DNA of 48,122 nucleotides from Azospirillum sp. TSO22-1 (lineage in GTDB: Bacteria > Pseudomonadota > Alphaproteobacteria > Azospirillales > Azospirillaceae), in assembly GCF_003116015.1 (NCBI RefSeq), contig NZ_LGQZ01000029.1, forward strand, positions 1 to 48,122, read 5' to 3'. The notes beneath the pieces are model-generated. The model saw only the letters and a program-made list of their open reading frames with translations, was not told the DNA's origin and made no database searches. Below are positions 15,596-25,421 of the stretch, piece by piece. The first letter of the stretch is position 1. Every line of letters starts with the position of its first letter. The translations under genes were made by a program, and so were the position numbers.

Positions 15596-18442
15596 ATGCT
15601 GTCGCCCCGCGCCGCCGCCCCCGCCGCTCCGCCCCGGGAGATCCCGAACCGCCGCGCCATCATCTCCAAGGCCAAGCTGATGGAGGAGCTGGACGCGCTG
15701 ATCGAGGAGCACGGCACCGGCGACAAGGTGCGCCCGCATGTCATCGCATGCCTGCGCGGCGCGCTGACCCGCGGCCGGGCCGAGGTGCGCGACCGGTTCG
15801 AGCAGGGCGGCTCCGGCGAGGAGTGCGTGCGGCAGAACTGCTACCTCGCCGACCGGCTGATCCGCACGCTGGCCGCCTTCACGCTGAACCACATCTTCCC
15901 GTCCGCCAACCCGACGCTGGGCGAGCAGTTCGACATCGTCGCCACCGGCGGCTACGGCCGCGGCGAGCTGGCGCCGTTCTCCGACATCGACCTCCTGTTC
16001 CTGCTGCCCTACAAGCGCACGCCGCGGGTCGAGCAGGTGGTCGAGTACATGCTGTACGTCCTGTGGGACCTCGGCCTGAAGGTCGGCCACGCGGTGCGCA
16101 GCGTCGACGACTGCATCCGGCAGTCCAAGGCCGACGTCACCATCCGCACCGCCATCCTGGAGTCGCGCTACCTCTGGGGCCCGCGCAAGCTGTTCCAGGA
16201 GCTGAAGAAGCGCTTCGACAAGGACGTCGTCGCCGGATCCGGGCAGGAGTTCGTCGAGGCCAAGCTGGCCGAGCGCGACGGCCGCCACCAGAAGCTGGGC
16301 GACAGCCGCTACGTGCTGGAGCCCAACCTGAAGGACGGCAAGGGCGGCCTGCGCGACCTGCAGACGCTGTTCTGGATCGGCAAGTACCTGTACCGCGCCG
16401 ACGACGCCGACGAGCTGGTCGGCAAGCACGTCCTGCTGCCCGAGGAGGCGCAGCGCTTCGCCAAAGCGCAGAACTTCCTGTGGACGGCGCGCTGCCACCT
16501 GCACTACCTCACGGGGCGCATGGAGGACCGCCTGACCTTCGACGTGCAGTCGGAGATCGGCGCCCGCATGGGCTACACCGACCACGCCGGCACCAAGGGC
16601 GTGGAACGCTTCATGAAGCACTATTTCCTGGTCGCCAAGGACGTCGGCGACCTGACGCGCATCTTCTGCGCGGCGCTGGAGGCCGAGTCGAAGCGCCCGC
16701 CCAAGTTCAACATTCTGCGTCTCGCGGCGCTGACCCGCCGCAAGGACATCGACGGCTTCGTCCTCGACGGCGAGCGCCTGAACGTGCGCGACGACAAGCA
16801 GTTCCGAGAGCAGCCGATCGACATGATCCGGCTGTTCCACGTGGCGCAGCTGAACGACCTGGACATCCACCCGAACGCGCTGCGCTCGATCACCCGCTCG
16901 CTCTCGGCGCTCGGCCCCAAGGTGCGCAACGACCCGGAGGCCAACCGGCTGTTCCTGGAGATGCTGACCGGCCCCAAGGACCCGGAGCTGGCGCTGCGCC
17001 GCATGAACGAGGCCGGCGTGCTGGCCCGCTTCGTGCCCGACTTCGGGCGCGTGGTGGCGCAGATGCAGTACGACATGTACCACGTGTTCACCGTGGACGA
17101 GCACACGCTGTTCGCCATCGGCATCCTGCACAAGATCGAGCAGGGCGAGCTGGCGGATGAGCTGCCGCTGTCGTCGGAGGTGATCCACAAGGTGGTGTCG
17201 CGGCGCGCGCTGTACGTCGCCGTCCTGCTGCACGACATCGCCAAGGGCCGCGGCGGCGACCACTCCGTGCTGGGTGCCCGCGTGGCGGAGAAGCTGTGCC
17301 CGCGCCTCGGCCTCACCGCGGAGGAAACGGAGACGGTGGCGTGGCTGGTGCGCTGGCACCTCGCCATGTCGCAGGTCGCCTTCAAGCGCGACCTGGAGGA
17401 CGAGAAGACCGCCCGCGACTTCGTCGCGCTGGTGCAGTCGCCCGAGCGCCTGCGGCTGCTGCTGGTCCTCACCGTCGCCGACATCCGGGCCGTCGGCCCG
17501 CAGCGCTGGAACAATTGGAAGGCCACGCTGCTGCGCGAGCTGTACAACCGTTCCGAGGAAATCATGTCCGGCGGCCTGTCGGTGGCCGGCCGCGAGCGGC
17601 GCATCCAGGCGGCACAGGCGGCGCTGCGCGAGGAACTGGCTGACTTCGAGCCGGCGGAGACCGACACCCACCTGACGCTGGGCTACCCCGCCTACTGGCT
17701 GAGCTTCGACACCGACACGCTGGGCCGCCACGCCCGCCTGATCCGAAGCGCCGAGCGCGACCAGCGCCCGCTGACCGTCGAGACGCGGGTCGACCGCGGC
17801 CGCGCCATCACCGAGGTGACGATCTACGCCACCGACCACCACGGCCTGTTCTCGCGCCTCGCCGGCGCGCTGGCGGCGAGCGGGGCGGACATCGTGGACG
17901 CGAAGATCTTCACCATGACCAACGGCATGGCGCTGGACGTCTTCTCGGTGCAGGACGCCGCGGTGGGCGGGGCCTTCGAGGGCGGCGACAAGCTGGCCAA
18001 GCTGTCGGTGACCATCGAGAGGGTGCTGGCCGGCCAGCTCAAGCCCTTGCAGGAGCTGGCGACCCGCCGCTCGCCGATGACCAGCCGGACGCGCGTCTTC
18101 CACGTGCCGCCGCGCGTGCTGATCGACAACGCCGCCTCCACCACCCACACGGTGATCGAGGTGAACGGCCGCGACCGCGCCGGCCTGCTGTACGACGTGA
18201 CGCGCGCGCTGTCGAACCTGTCGCTGCAGATCTCCTCGGCGAAGATCGCCACCTACGGCGAGAAGGCCATCGACGTCTTCTACGTGAAGGACGTGTTCGG
18301 CCTGAAGGTGACGCACGACAGCAAGCTGGCGCAGATCCGCGAGCGTCTGCTGCACGCCCTCGCCGATCCGGCCGGCGAGCCGCCGCTGCAGGCCCCGGCG
18401 CCGGCGGTGCGCCGCTCCCGCCCGGTCGACGCGGCGGACTGA
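15596..18442 (+). CDS. glnD: [Protein-PII] uridylyltransferase/uridylyl-removing enzyme GlnD
   Basis: Bifunctional nitrogen sensor that uridylylates PII (GlnB/GlnK) when glutamine is low and removes UMP when it is high. The 948-residue length is normal for alphaproteobacteria. The nucleotidyltransferase motif GGYGRGELAPFSDIDLLFL starts at residue 118. The HD domain has LLHDIAKGRGGDHS (His546). Two C-terminal ACT domains bind glutamine (about 737-820, DHHGLFSRLAGALAASGADI; about 851-930, DRAGLLYDVTRALSNLSLQI). It is followed 4 bp later by a small membrane-protein gene, then by the AT-rich islet rather than directly by murJ. Confidence 0.97.
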   Translation: MLSPRAAAPAAPPREIPNRRAIISKAKLMEELDALIEEHGTGDKVRPHVIACLRGALTRGRAEVRDRFEQGGSGEECVRQNCYLADRLIRTLAAFTLNHIFPSANPTLGEQFDIVATGGYGRGELAPFSDIDLLFLLPYKRTPRVEQVVEYMLYVLWDLGLKVGHAVRSVDDCIRQSKADVTIRTAILESRYLWGPRKLFQELKKRFDKDVVAGSGQEFVEAKLAERDGRHQKLGDSRYVLEPNLKDGKGGLRDLQTLFWIGKYLYRADDADELVGKHVLLPEEAQRFAKAQNFLWTARCHLHYLTGRMEDRLTFDVQSEIGARMGYTDHAGTKGVERFMKHYFLVAKDVGDLTRIFCAALEAESKRPPKFNILRLAALTRRKDIDGFVLDGERLNVRDDKQFREQPIDMIRLFHVAQLNDLDIHPNALRSITRSLSALGPKVRNDPEANRLFLEMLTGPKDPELALRRMNEAGVLARFVPDFGRVVAQMQYDMYHVFTVDEHTLFAIGILHKIEQGELADELPLSSEVIHKVVSRRALYVAVLLHDIAKGRGGDHSVLGARVAEKLCPRLGLTAEETETVAWLVRWHLAMSQVAFKRDLEDEKTARDFVALVQSPERLRLLLVLTVADIRAVGPQRWNNWKATLLRELYNRSEEIMSGGLSVAGRERRIQAAQAALREELADFEPAETDTHLTLGYPAYWLSFDTDTLGRHARLIRSAERDQRPLTVETRVDRGRAITEVTIYATDHHGLFSRLAGALAASGADIVDAKIFTMTNGMALDVFSVQDAAVGGAFEGGDKLAKLSVTIERVLAGQLKPLQELATRRSPMTSRTRVFHVPPRVLIDNAASTTHTVIEVNGRDRAGLLYDVTRALSNLSLQISSAKIATYGEKAIDVFYVKDVFGLKVTHDSKLAQIRERLLHALADPAGEPPLQAPAPAVRRSRPVDAAD

Positions 18443-18446
18443 GGCG

Positions 18447-18707
18447 ATGCTGTACGCCCAGTTCCTCATCGCCCTGTCGATCGCCGCACCCGGCGTGCTG
18501 TCCTACCGCACCATGCGCAGCGGTGCCCACGGCCGCGCCCTGGCGGCGGGCGGAGCGGCGCTGTTCTCGGCGCTGTGGGCGGGCGTAGTGGGGCTGATCG
18601 TCTCCGTCACCGCCGACACCGCCATCCCCGGCGAGCTGTGGGCGGCACTGGCCACCGCCGTGGTGGTGACCGAGGCGTTCTTCGCGGAGGCGGCGCGGGC
18701 GGAGTAG
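18447..18707 (+). CDS. Small membrane protein of unknown function
   Basis: Protein of 86 residues made almost wholly of three hydrophobic stretches: AQFLIALSIAAPGVLSY, LAAGGAALFSALWAGVVGLIVSV and LWAALATAVVVTEAFFAEAA. It begins 4 bp after the glnD stop with GAGGCG before the ATG, so it is probably cotranscribed with glnD. No family is recognised. Base composition matches glnD and not the islet that follows. Confidence 0.7.
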   Translation: MLYAQFLIALSIAAPGVLSYRTMRSGAHGRALAAGGAALFSALWAGVVGLIVSVTADTAIPGELWAALATAVVVTEAFFAEAARAE

Positions 18708-19035
18708 CGGCGTCTGGTCGACGCCGCGTCTATTGGCCAGTGGCAAAAGCCGGCGGCATTCTGTCGGGCACAAATGCTCATATCGGCGAATATCGCCTGG
18801 ACTTGCACCCGAGCATGACGTTTTGAGGATTGCGGTAGGGGTATCTCATACCACGATCAGGAGACAGGGTAACCAATAACAGCATACATGCGTATGCACA
18901 ATTTGTTTGTGGAAATAAAAGAATCGGAATTTGCTGGGAACATTACGAAAAGAATCGCGTTTCTGGCTGAACCTCAACTTCGCTCTTATGGGGGATTCAC
19001 AGATCCAATTGGATCATATAGCATGTCTGTGTCAG
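18708..19035. other. AT-richer non-coding left flank of an islet
   Basis: No convincing gene is seen. Base composition falls abruptly from about 70% GC to much lower here. The stretch has short palindromes, GCATAC-ATGC-GTATGC (18882-18897) and GATCCAATTGGATC (19002-19015). An open frame on the plus strand from 18931 is antisense to the gene that follows and has no RBS. No tRNA, integrase or clear direct repeat marks an insertion edge. Confidence 0.5.
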
Positions 19036-19884
19036 CTACTGGAGGACAGAACAGTGCATGACCACATTGCCCTTCTCCGGAAGACCGCTAAGGCCGCCAA
19101 TCCCAGCGTCCAGTTGACAGACGAAGCCCTGCGGGAGGGTCTTAACCTGATAGACCTTCTTATCGACCGTACGCTCGACAAACACAGCGTTGCGCCAGAC
19201 ACGGGCGGTGGGGATGATCAGCAGACACACAATCGCAATCGCAGCTGAGAAATAATATAACCACGTTACCGCGACACGTGCCGATGGCAAACTGCGATTT
19301 TCGCCATGCCACTCCCCCAGAGCGCCCGCCAGATGGCGTTCGCGGCTGATTTCAATACCGTTCAGGGCCTCATTGATTTGCTTTTCGATACCATCAGCCA
19401 ACTTTTCCAGGAACTCCGGCGGCGGGCTGTCTCCCAGACCGTCCGCCAGTTCTTGGAGTTGAGGAACGAGGTGCGCACGATCGACCTTCCGCATATGCTC
19501 TTCGATCTCGGTATCGAGTTGCAGGTCCCGAAAAGCCGATTGGCGGTAATCACTTGCGGACCGATAGCGTTTGATCAGGCTGGGGCAGCAGAGTTCCTGC
19601 AAGAGGGTCGCGGCGGCCAGCCCAACGCTGCCGAAAAAGAAAAGGGCCATCGGCCACGATAAATGGACCGGCGTCACGTGCCACGACGCCAGCATGGGAA
19701 TTTCGTTCAGCCACTCAGCGATCACTGCAATGACTGGCACCGCAACGACGCTGAGATAGCTGAACTTAAGCACTGATACGCCGCCGACCGCCGCCAGGCG
19801 ATTCCAGGGCAAGGCATACCAACGGCCATCCTGAATATCGGGCTCGCCGGGCTTCTCGCTGAAGCCGACATCCTTTGCGGCCAT
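19036..19884 (-). CDS. Three-TM membrane protein of unknown function, islet gene 2
   Basis: Protein of 282 residues. Predicted membrane segments: TM1 about 38-57 (SVLKFSYLSVVAVPVIAVIA), TM2 about 76-96 (WPMALFFFGSVGLAAATLL) and TM3 about 207-225 (TWLYYFSAAIAIVCLLII). Between TM2 and TM3 lies a charged helical region of about 100 residues (RDLQLDTEIEEHMRKVDRAHLVPQ). The C-terminal tail includes VYQVKTLPQGFVCQLDAG. The ATG at 19884 is preferred over upstream frame because it follows the preceding gene by 10 bp. GC content is well below that of flanking genes, which suggests transfer. No family is recognised. Confidence 0.75.
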   Translation of the reverse strand: MAAKDVGFSEKPGEPDIQDGRWYALPWNRLAAVGGVSVLKFSYLSVVAVPVIAVIAEWLNEIPMLASWHVTPVHLSWPMALFFFGSVGLAAATLLQELCCPSLIKRYRSASDYRQSAFRDLQLDTEIEEHMRKVDRAHLVPQLQELADGLGDSPPPEFLEKLADGIEKQINEALNGIEISRERHLAGALGEWHGENRSLPSARVAVTWLYYFSAAIAIVCLLIIPTARVWRNAVFVERTVDKKVYQVKTLPQGFVCQLDAGIGGLSGLPEKGNVVMHCSVLQ

Positions 19885-19894
19885 TGCATTCACC

Positions 19895-20293
19895 CTACCT
19901 CTTTCGGTTGAGCATATTGGCAAGCGTCGCAACGGCCGCTTTGCGAAGACGACGGCGCGTCTTCTTCTCCTCACCCTTTCCCTTGTCCTTCAGCAGGTTG
20001 TGTACGACGCTGTCCACCACAGCGGTCATCTCTTGATCGACGCGGACCGATTCCGTCGAAAACGAGAGCTTCTGGGCTTTGTGGGTGATGGAACCGGTAA
20101 CAAGCGTCTCGATCAGTGCAGGATTCACTTTCGCCGTGACTTCAGCGCAGATCTTAACCGCAAGGATCTCGGTGGCTTTTTGGTCGAATTTCAGACCCTG
20201 CCGGATCGCCAACCGCCGGACCACGCGCTCCGCGATGATCTGATCGAAGTTCTTGTGCTGCTTGATGGCCTCGATTTCCGTCGCCGTAAACAT
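19895..20293 (-). CDS. Basic protein of unknown function, islet gene 1
   Basis: Protein of 132 residues, first gene of a two-gene operon with the membrane protein 10 bp downstream. The N-terminal part (TEIEAIKQHKNFDQIIAERVVRRLAIRQG) is helical. The centre reads FDQKATEILAVKICAEVTAKVNPALIETLVTGSI. The C terminus is strongly basic (KDKGKGEEKKTRRRLRKAAVATLANMLNRKR) and could bind nucleic acid or membrane. GAGAG lies 10 nt before the ATG and the upstream DNA is AT-rich. No known toxin, antitoxin or nuclease motif is seen. Confidence 0.7.
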   Translation of the reverse strand: MFTATEIEAIKQHKNFDQIIAERVVRRLAIRQGLKFDQKATEILAVKICAEVTAKVNPALIETLVTGSITHKAQKLSFSTESVRVDQEMTAVVDSVVHNLLKDKGKGEEKKTRRRLRKAAVATLANMLNRKR

Positions 20294-20426
20294 ACATATG
20301 TACTCTCGTTTAAGTTGAATTTATTCGGATGTTGGTTCCATTTTTTGTGGTCAGAGTCAAGAGGCCTGGAACGCGGCAGGAAGCCGGCAGGCGAAAGGAA
20401 CGCGGGGAAATCGTGGTCACCGCCGC

Positions 20427-20702
20427 TCAACGGGGCAGCGGCACGGCATCCGTGGAGCACTTGGCTCCATATTCGCCAATGACCGCCCCCGTCCGCCGCC
20501 GCGTCAGCTCGCAGCGGATGAGGATCGAGCCGGACAGGATCCGCCGGCAGCGCAGGCTGTCAGTCTCGTTCATCAGTTCAAGGTGGTTGCGCGTGAGGGC
20601 GGCGCGCAGAGCGCTCTCGGGCCAGCCCTGCAGCGTCTGGCGCTTGCGCGCGATGTCGTCGGCGCTCTGGAAATCGACGAGGAAGGCGGCGACGGACTGC
20701 AT
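20427..20702 (-). CDS. Small hypothetical protein upstream of murJ
   Basis: Protein of 91 residues (QSVAAFLVDFQSADDIARKR..., ending GAVIGEYGAKCSTDAVPLPR). The N-terminal third reads like a folded protein, with WPESALRAALTRNHLELMNETDSLRCRRILSGSILIRCELTRR after it. The RBS is weak. It is divergent from murJ and sits on the right edge of the islet. The frame is open further upstream through murJ antisense, so the start is uncertain. No family is recognised. Confidence 0.5.
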   Translation of the reverse strand: MQSVAAFLVDFQSADDIARKRQTLQGWPESALRAALTRNHLELMNETDSLRCRRILSGSILIRCELTRRRTGAVIGEYGAKCSTDAVPLPR

Positions 20703-20835
20703 CGGTACACGGACATCTGACGGTCGGAGTCGCCGGAAGAGCCGGCGTCGATTCCAGCAAAAACAGATCGGCGCAATCAATGTTCCCCGTCCGCGCCGCT
20801 TTCCGGCCCCGGCGTTCGCCGCTATACCCCAGGGC

Positions 20836-22410
20836 ATGAGCTTCGCCCGCGCCATCGCCACCGTCGGCGGCCTGACCATGCTGAGCCGGCTGGCCGGCTT
20901 CGCCCGCGACATCCTGACCGCCGCCGTGCTGGGCGCCGGCCCGGTGGCCGACGCCTTCTTCGTCGCGCTCAAGCTGCCCAACCTGTTCCGCCGCCTGTTC
21001 GCCGAAGGCGCCTTCTCCGTCGCCTTCGTGCCGCTGTTCAGCGCCGAGCTGCAGCGCCATGGCCGCGCCGCCGCGGTGTCCTTCGCCGAGGAGGCGCTGG
21101 GCGTGCTGCTGAGCGTGCTGCTGCCCTTCGCCATCCTGGCGGTGCTCGGCATGCCGGGGCTGATGCACCTGCTGGCGCCCGGCTTCGTCGACGAACCGGA
21201 GAAGTTCGATCTCGCCGTCCACATGGCGCGGCTGACCTTCCCCTATCTGGTGCTGATGTCGGTGGTGACGCTGCTCGGCGGCGTGCTGAACGCGCTCGAC
21301 CGCTTTGGGCCGGCCGCGGCGGCGCCCATCGCCTTCAATCTGACGCTGATCGCGGCGATGCTGCTGGCGCCGCCGCTGGGGGTGGAGCCCGGCACCGCGA
21401 TGGCGGCGGCGGTGACGCTGTCGGGCGCCGTGCAGCTCGCCTGGATGGCCTGGGCCTGCCGGCGCGAGGGCATCGCGCTGCGCCTGCGGTGGCCGCGGCT
21501 GAGCGAGCGCGTCCGCCGCCTGTTCCAGCTGGTCGGGCCGGGGGCGCTGGGCGCCGGGGCGGTGCAGGTGAACCTGTTCGTCAACATGATCCTGGCTTCG
21601 CTGCTGCCCAGCGGCGCGGTCTCGTACCTGTACTACGCCGACCGGCTGAACCAGATGCCGCTGGGCATCATCGGCATCGCCATCGGCACGGCGCTGCTGC
21701 CGGTGCTGTCGCGCCACGTCGCGGCCGGCGACGACGGCGCGGTGCGCGCCCACATCAGCCGGGCGCTGGAGTACGCGTTGCTGCTCGGCCTGCCGGCGGC
21801 GACGGCGCTGGCGGTGGCCGGGCACCCGATCATCGCCGTGCTGTTCCAGCGCGGCGCCTTCGGCCCGGCCGAGACCGCGGCGACCGCCCAGGCGCTGGCC
21901 GCCTACGCCGCCGGCATCCCCGCCGCGGTGCTGGTGAAGGTGCTGAGCGCCGCCTACTTCGCCCGCCACGACACCGCCACCCCGGTGCGCGCCGCCATCG
22001 CCATGACGGTGACCAACCTCGCGCTGGCGCTGGCGCTGATCCCCGTCCTGGCGCATGTCGGCATCGCGCTGGCGACCGGGGTGGCGGCGTGGCTGAACGC
22101 CGGCTGGCTCGCCTGGGGCCTGCACCGCCGCGGCCAGCTCGACGTGGACGCCCGCCTCAGGCGCCGCGCCCCGCGCATCGCGCTGGCAGCGCTCGGCATG
22201 GGCGCCGGGCTGCTGGCCGGCCTGATGGGATTGGCGCCGGTGCTGGGGGCGGGGGCGACCGCGGTGCGCTTCGGCGCGCTGGCGCTGCTGGTGGCGGGCG
22301 GCGGCGGGCTGTTCTTCGCGCTGGCACACCTCACCGGCGGAACGGACCTGGGCGACCTGAAGGCGCTGGCGGGGCGGCGTGCCGCGGCATCCACCGCCCA
22401 CACACCTTGA
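20836..22410 (+). CDS. murJ: Lipid II flippase MurJ
   Basis: Inner-membrane MOP-superfamily flippase that moves lipid II to the periplasm for peptidoglycan synthesis. It has 524 residues and about 14 hydrophobic segments. The N terminus shows [42 protein letters not shown] and [23 protein letters not shown], highly conserved in MurJ/Mvi[30 protein letters not shown] marks the second half. The ATG at 20836 follows AGGG; the open frame upstream (from 20329) is in the islet and not part of the protein. It lies 68 bp upstream of trpS. Confidence 0.96.
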   Translation: MSFARAIATVGGLTMLSRLAGFARDILTAAVLGAGPVADAFFVALKLPNLFRRLFAEGAFSVAFVPLFSAELQRHGRAAAVSFAEEALGVLLSVLLPFAILAVLGMPGLMHLLAPGFVDEPEKFDLAVHMARLTFPYLVLMSVVTLLGGVLNALDRFGPAAAAPIAFNLTLIAAMLLAPPLGVEPGTAMAAAVTLSGAVQLAWMAWACRREGIALRLRWPRLSERVRRLFQLVGPGALGAGAVQVNLFVNMILASLLPSGAVSYLYYADRLNQMPLGIIGIAIGTALLPVLSRHVAAGDDGAVRAHISRALEYALLLGLPAATALAVAGHPIIAVLFQRGAFGPAETAATAQALAAYAAGIPAAVLVKVLSAAYFARHDTATPVRAAIAMTVTNLALALALIPVLAHVGIALATGVAAWLNAGWLAWGLHRRGQLDVDARLRRRAPRIALAALGMGAGLLAGLMGLAPVLGAGATAVRFGALALLVAGGGGLFFALAHLTGGTDLGDLKALAGRRAAASTAHTP

Positions 22411-22478
22411 CCCGCGCGCGCGCCCGTCCCATAAAACCGCCTCCCACACGTCTCGAGCGCAGCGAGAGGGCCCCCTCT

Positions 22479-23476
<998 letters not shown>

Positions 23477-23477
<1 letters not shown>

Positions 23478-24082
23478 TGACCATGGCGAAGATCCTCCTC
23501 ACCGGCTTCCAGCCCTTCGGCAGCAACGCGGTCAACCCGACGATGCTGCTGATGGAGCGGCTGGCCGGGGCGGAGGGGGTGGTCACCGCCACCCTGCCGG
23601 TGGAGTACGGCACCTCCGGCGACGCCTTCGAGGACCTTCTGGACAAGCACGAGCCGGCCGCCGTGCTGTGCTTCGGCCTCGCCGCCAAGACCGACGTGGT
23701 GCTGGTCGAGCGCGTCGCCTGGAACCGCGACGAGACCGAGCAGGCCGACAACACCGGCCTCGTGCGCCAGGGCGTGGCGATCCTGGAGGATGCCCCGCCC
23801 TCCTACCCCTGCGGCTTCCCGGCGCCCGTGCTGGTGGGCGCCCTGGAGGCGGCCGGGGTGCCGGTGGGCGTCAGCGACGACGCCGGCGGCTACGTCTGCA
23901 ACCACCTGTACTTCCGCGCGCTGCACGCGGTGGCGATGCGCGGCCTGGACACGCCCGTCGCCTTCATCCACGTCCCGCCGCTGCCCGAGCACTGCACCGA
24001 CCGCACCGGCGGATTGGCGTTCGAGCGGTTGGAGGCTGGGGTGCGGGCGTTGATCGAGGCGGTGCGGGCCACCATCGCCTGA
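23477..24082 (+). CDS. pcp: Pyroglutamyl-peptidase I (C15 family)
   Basis: Cysteine peptidase that removes N-terminal pyroglutamate from peptides in the cytoplasm. It has 201 residues. The N terminus KILLTGFQPFGSNAVNPT is diagnostic for C15. Catalytic residues are visible: Glu in VLVERVAWNRDETEQ, Cys141 in DAGGYVCNHLYF and His165 in VAFIHVPPLPE. It overlaps the trpS stop by 1 bp. A second in-frame ATG follows two codons later. It ends 1 bp from the convergent chromate transporter gene. Confidence 0.93.
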
Positions 24083-24083
24083 G

Positions 24084-25421
24084 TCAGAGCACCATCCGCA
24101 CCAGCACGGCCGCCGCCGCGCACCCCGCCAGCGTCCACACGATGCCGACGTGGAACCGCAGCACCGCCAGCATCGCCCCCGCCGACAGCGCCAGCGCCCA
24201 CCAGTCCACCGTCCCCCACACCGGCCAGGGGATGCCGGCCAGTTCGCCGACCTCGCGGAACACCACGTGCAGGCCGAACCAGACCGTGAGGTTGAGGATC
24301 ACGCCAACCACCGCCGCGGTGATCGCCGTCAGCGCCCCGGCCAGCGCCCGGCTGTGCCGCAGCGCCTCGATGTAGGGCGCGCCGAGGAAGATCCACAGGA
24401 AGCACGGCACGAAGGTGACCCAGGTGGTCAGCCCCGCCCCCAGGAACCCGCCCAGCAGCGGCGCCACCCCGCCGGGATCGCGGAACGCCGCCAGATAGCC
24501 GACGAAGGTCAGCACCAGGATCAGCGGCCCCGGCGTCGTCTCGGCGAGCGCCAGCCCGTCCACCATCTCTCCCGGCCTGAGCCAGCCCAGCGTCTCCACC
24601 GCCGCCTGCGCGATGTAGGCGAGCACCGCGTAGGCGCCACCGAAGGTCACCATCGCCGCCTGGCTGAACACGATGCCGATGTGCGGATAGATGCTGTCGC
24701 CCCCGAACGCCGCGGTCAGCGCCAGCACCGGCGCCGCCCACAGCGCGCACCACACCGCCACCACGCGCAGCGACCGCCCCAACCCGCGCGAATCGCCCGG
24801 TGCCATCGTGCCCACGGCCAGCCGGTCGTCGGCCTCCGCGCCGTTGCCGGAGGACGGCGCGAACACCTCCGGCCACACCCGCACGCCGCCCAGCCCGGTC
24901 AGCCCGGCCAGCAGCACGATCAGCGGGAACGGCAGGCCGAGCGCGAAGATCGCCACGAAGGCCAGCGCCGCCAGCGCCACGTGCACGCGGCCCTTCAGCG
25001 CCCGCTTGCCGATGCGCAGCAGCGCCTCGACCACCACGGCGAACACCGCGGCCTTCAGCCCGTAGAACAGCGTCTGCACCAGCGCCAGATCGCTGCCCAG
25101 CGCGTACAGCGTACTCAGCGCCAGGATGACGAGGAAGCCCGGCAGCACGAACAGCACGCCGGCCGCCACGCCGCCGCGCGTGCCGTGCAGCAGCCAGCCG
25201 ACGTAGGTGGCGAGCTGCGTCGCCTCCGGCCCCGGCAGCAGCATGCAGAAGTTCAGCGCGTGCAGGAACCGCGCCTCGCCGATCCAACGCTTCTCCTCCA
25301 CCAGGATGCGGTGCATGGTGGCGATCTGCCCGGCCGGCCCGCCGAAGCTGAGCAGCCCGATGCGCGTCCACACCCGCAGCGCCTCGCGGAAGGTGACCGG
25401 TGCGCTCGCGTCGTCCCTCAT
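24084..25421 (-). CDS. chrA: Chromate transporter ChrA, two-domain (long-chain) form
   Basis: Inner-membrane CHR-family protein of 445 residues with two homologous halves. The N-terminal half shows LRVWTRIGLLSFGGPAGQIATMH and MLLPGPEATQLATYVGW; the second half repeats the pattern with AAFGGDSIYPHIGIVFSQAAMVTFGGAYAVL and TPGPLILVLTFVGY. ChrA proteins export chromate. The ATG at 25421 overlaps the stop of the upstream chrB-like gene (ATGA); the long upstream open frame is antisense to nothing useful and shadows that gene. The length and fused halves match the LCHR subfamily. Confidence 0.93.
   Translation of the reverse strand: MRDDASAPVTFREALRVWTRIGLLSFGGPAGQIATMHRILVEEKRWIGEARFLHALNFCMLLPGPEATQLATYVGWLLHGTRGGVAAGVLFVLPGFLVILALSTLYALGSDLALVQTLFYGLKAAVFAVVVEALLRIGKRALKGRVHVALAALAFVAIFALGLPFPLIVLLAGLTGLGGVRVWPEVFAPSSGNGAEADDRLAVGTMAPGDSRGLGRSLRVVAVWCALWAAPVLALTAAFGGDSIYPHIGIVFSQAAMVTFGGAYAVLAYIAQAAVETLGWLRPGEMVDGLALAETTPGPLILVLTFVGYLAAFRDPGGVAPLLGGFLGAGLTTWVTFVPCFLWIFLGAPYIEALRHSRALAGALTAITAAVVGVILNLTVWFGLHVVFREVGELAGIPWPVWGTVDWWALALSAGAMLAVLRFHVGIVWTLAGCAAAAVLVRMVL

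Noticed and set aside
15554..18469. 971-codon minus-strand open frame opposite glnD
   Set aside because: Its product is low-complexity (Gln/His/Val/Arg-rich) and antisense to a full, motif-rich glnD. There is no RBS or domain.
18931..19248. 105-codon plus-strand ORF in the islet
   Set aside because: It overlaps the C-terminal coding part of the minus-strand membrane protein and has no RBS; the minus gene has a consistent operon structure.
20329..20835. N-terminal extension of murJ by 169 codons
   Set aside because: The extension lies in islet DNA, is basic and low-complexity, and MurJ homologues begin at the Met encoded at 20836, which has AGGG upstream.
18708..20835. Prophage or integrative element
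   Set aside because: No integrase, recombinase, phage structural gene, tRNA target or flanking direct repeat was found, so only an islet is claimed.
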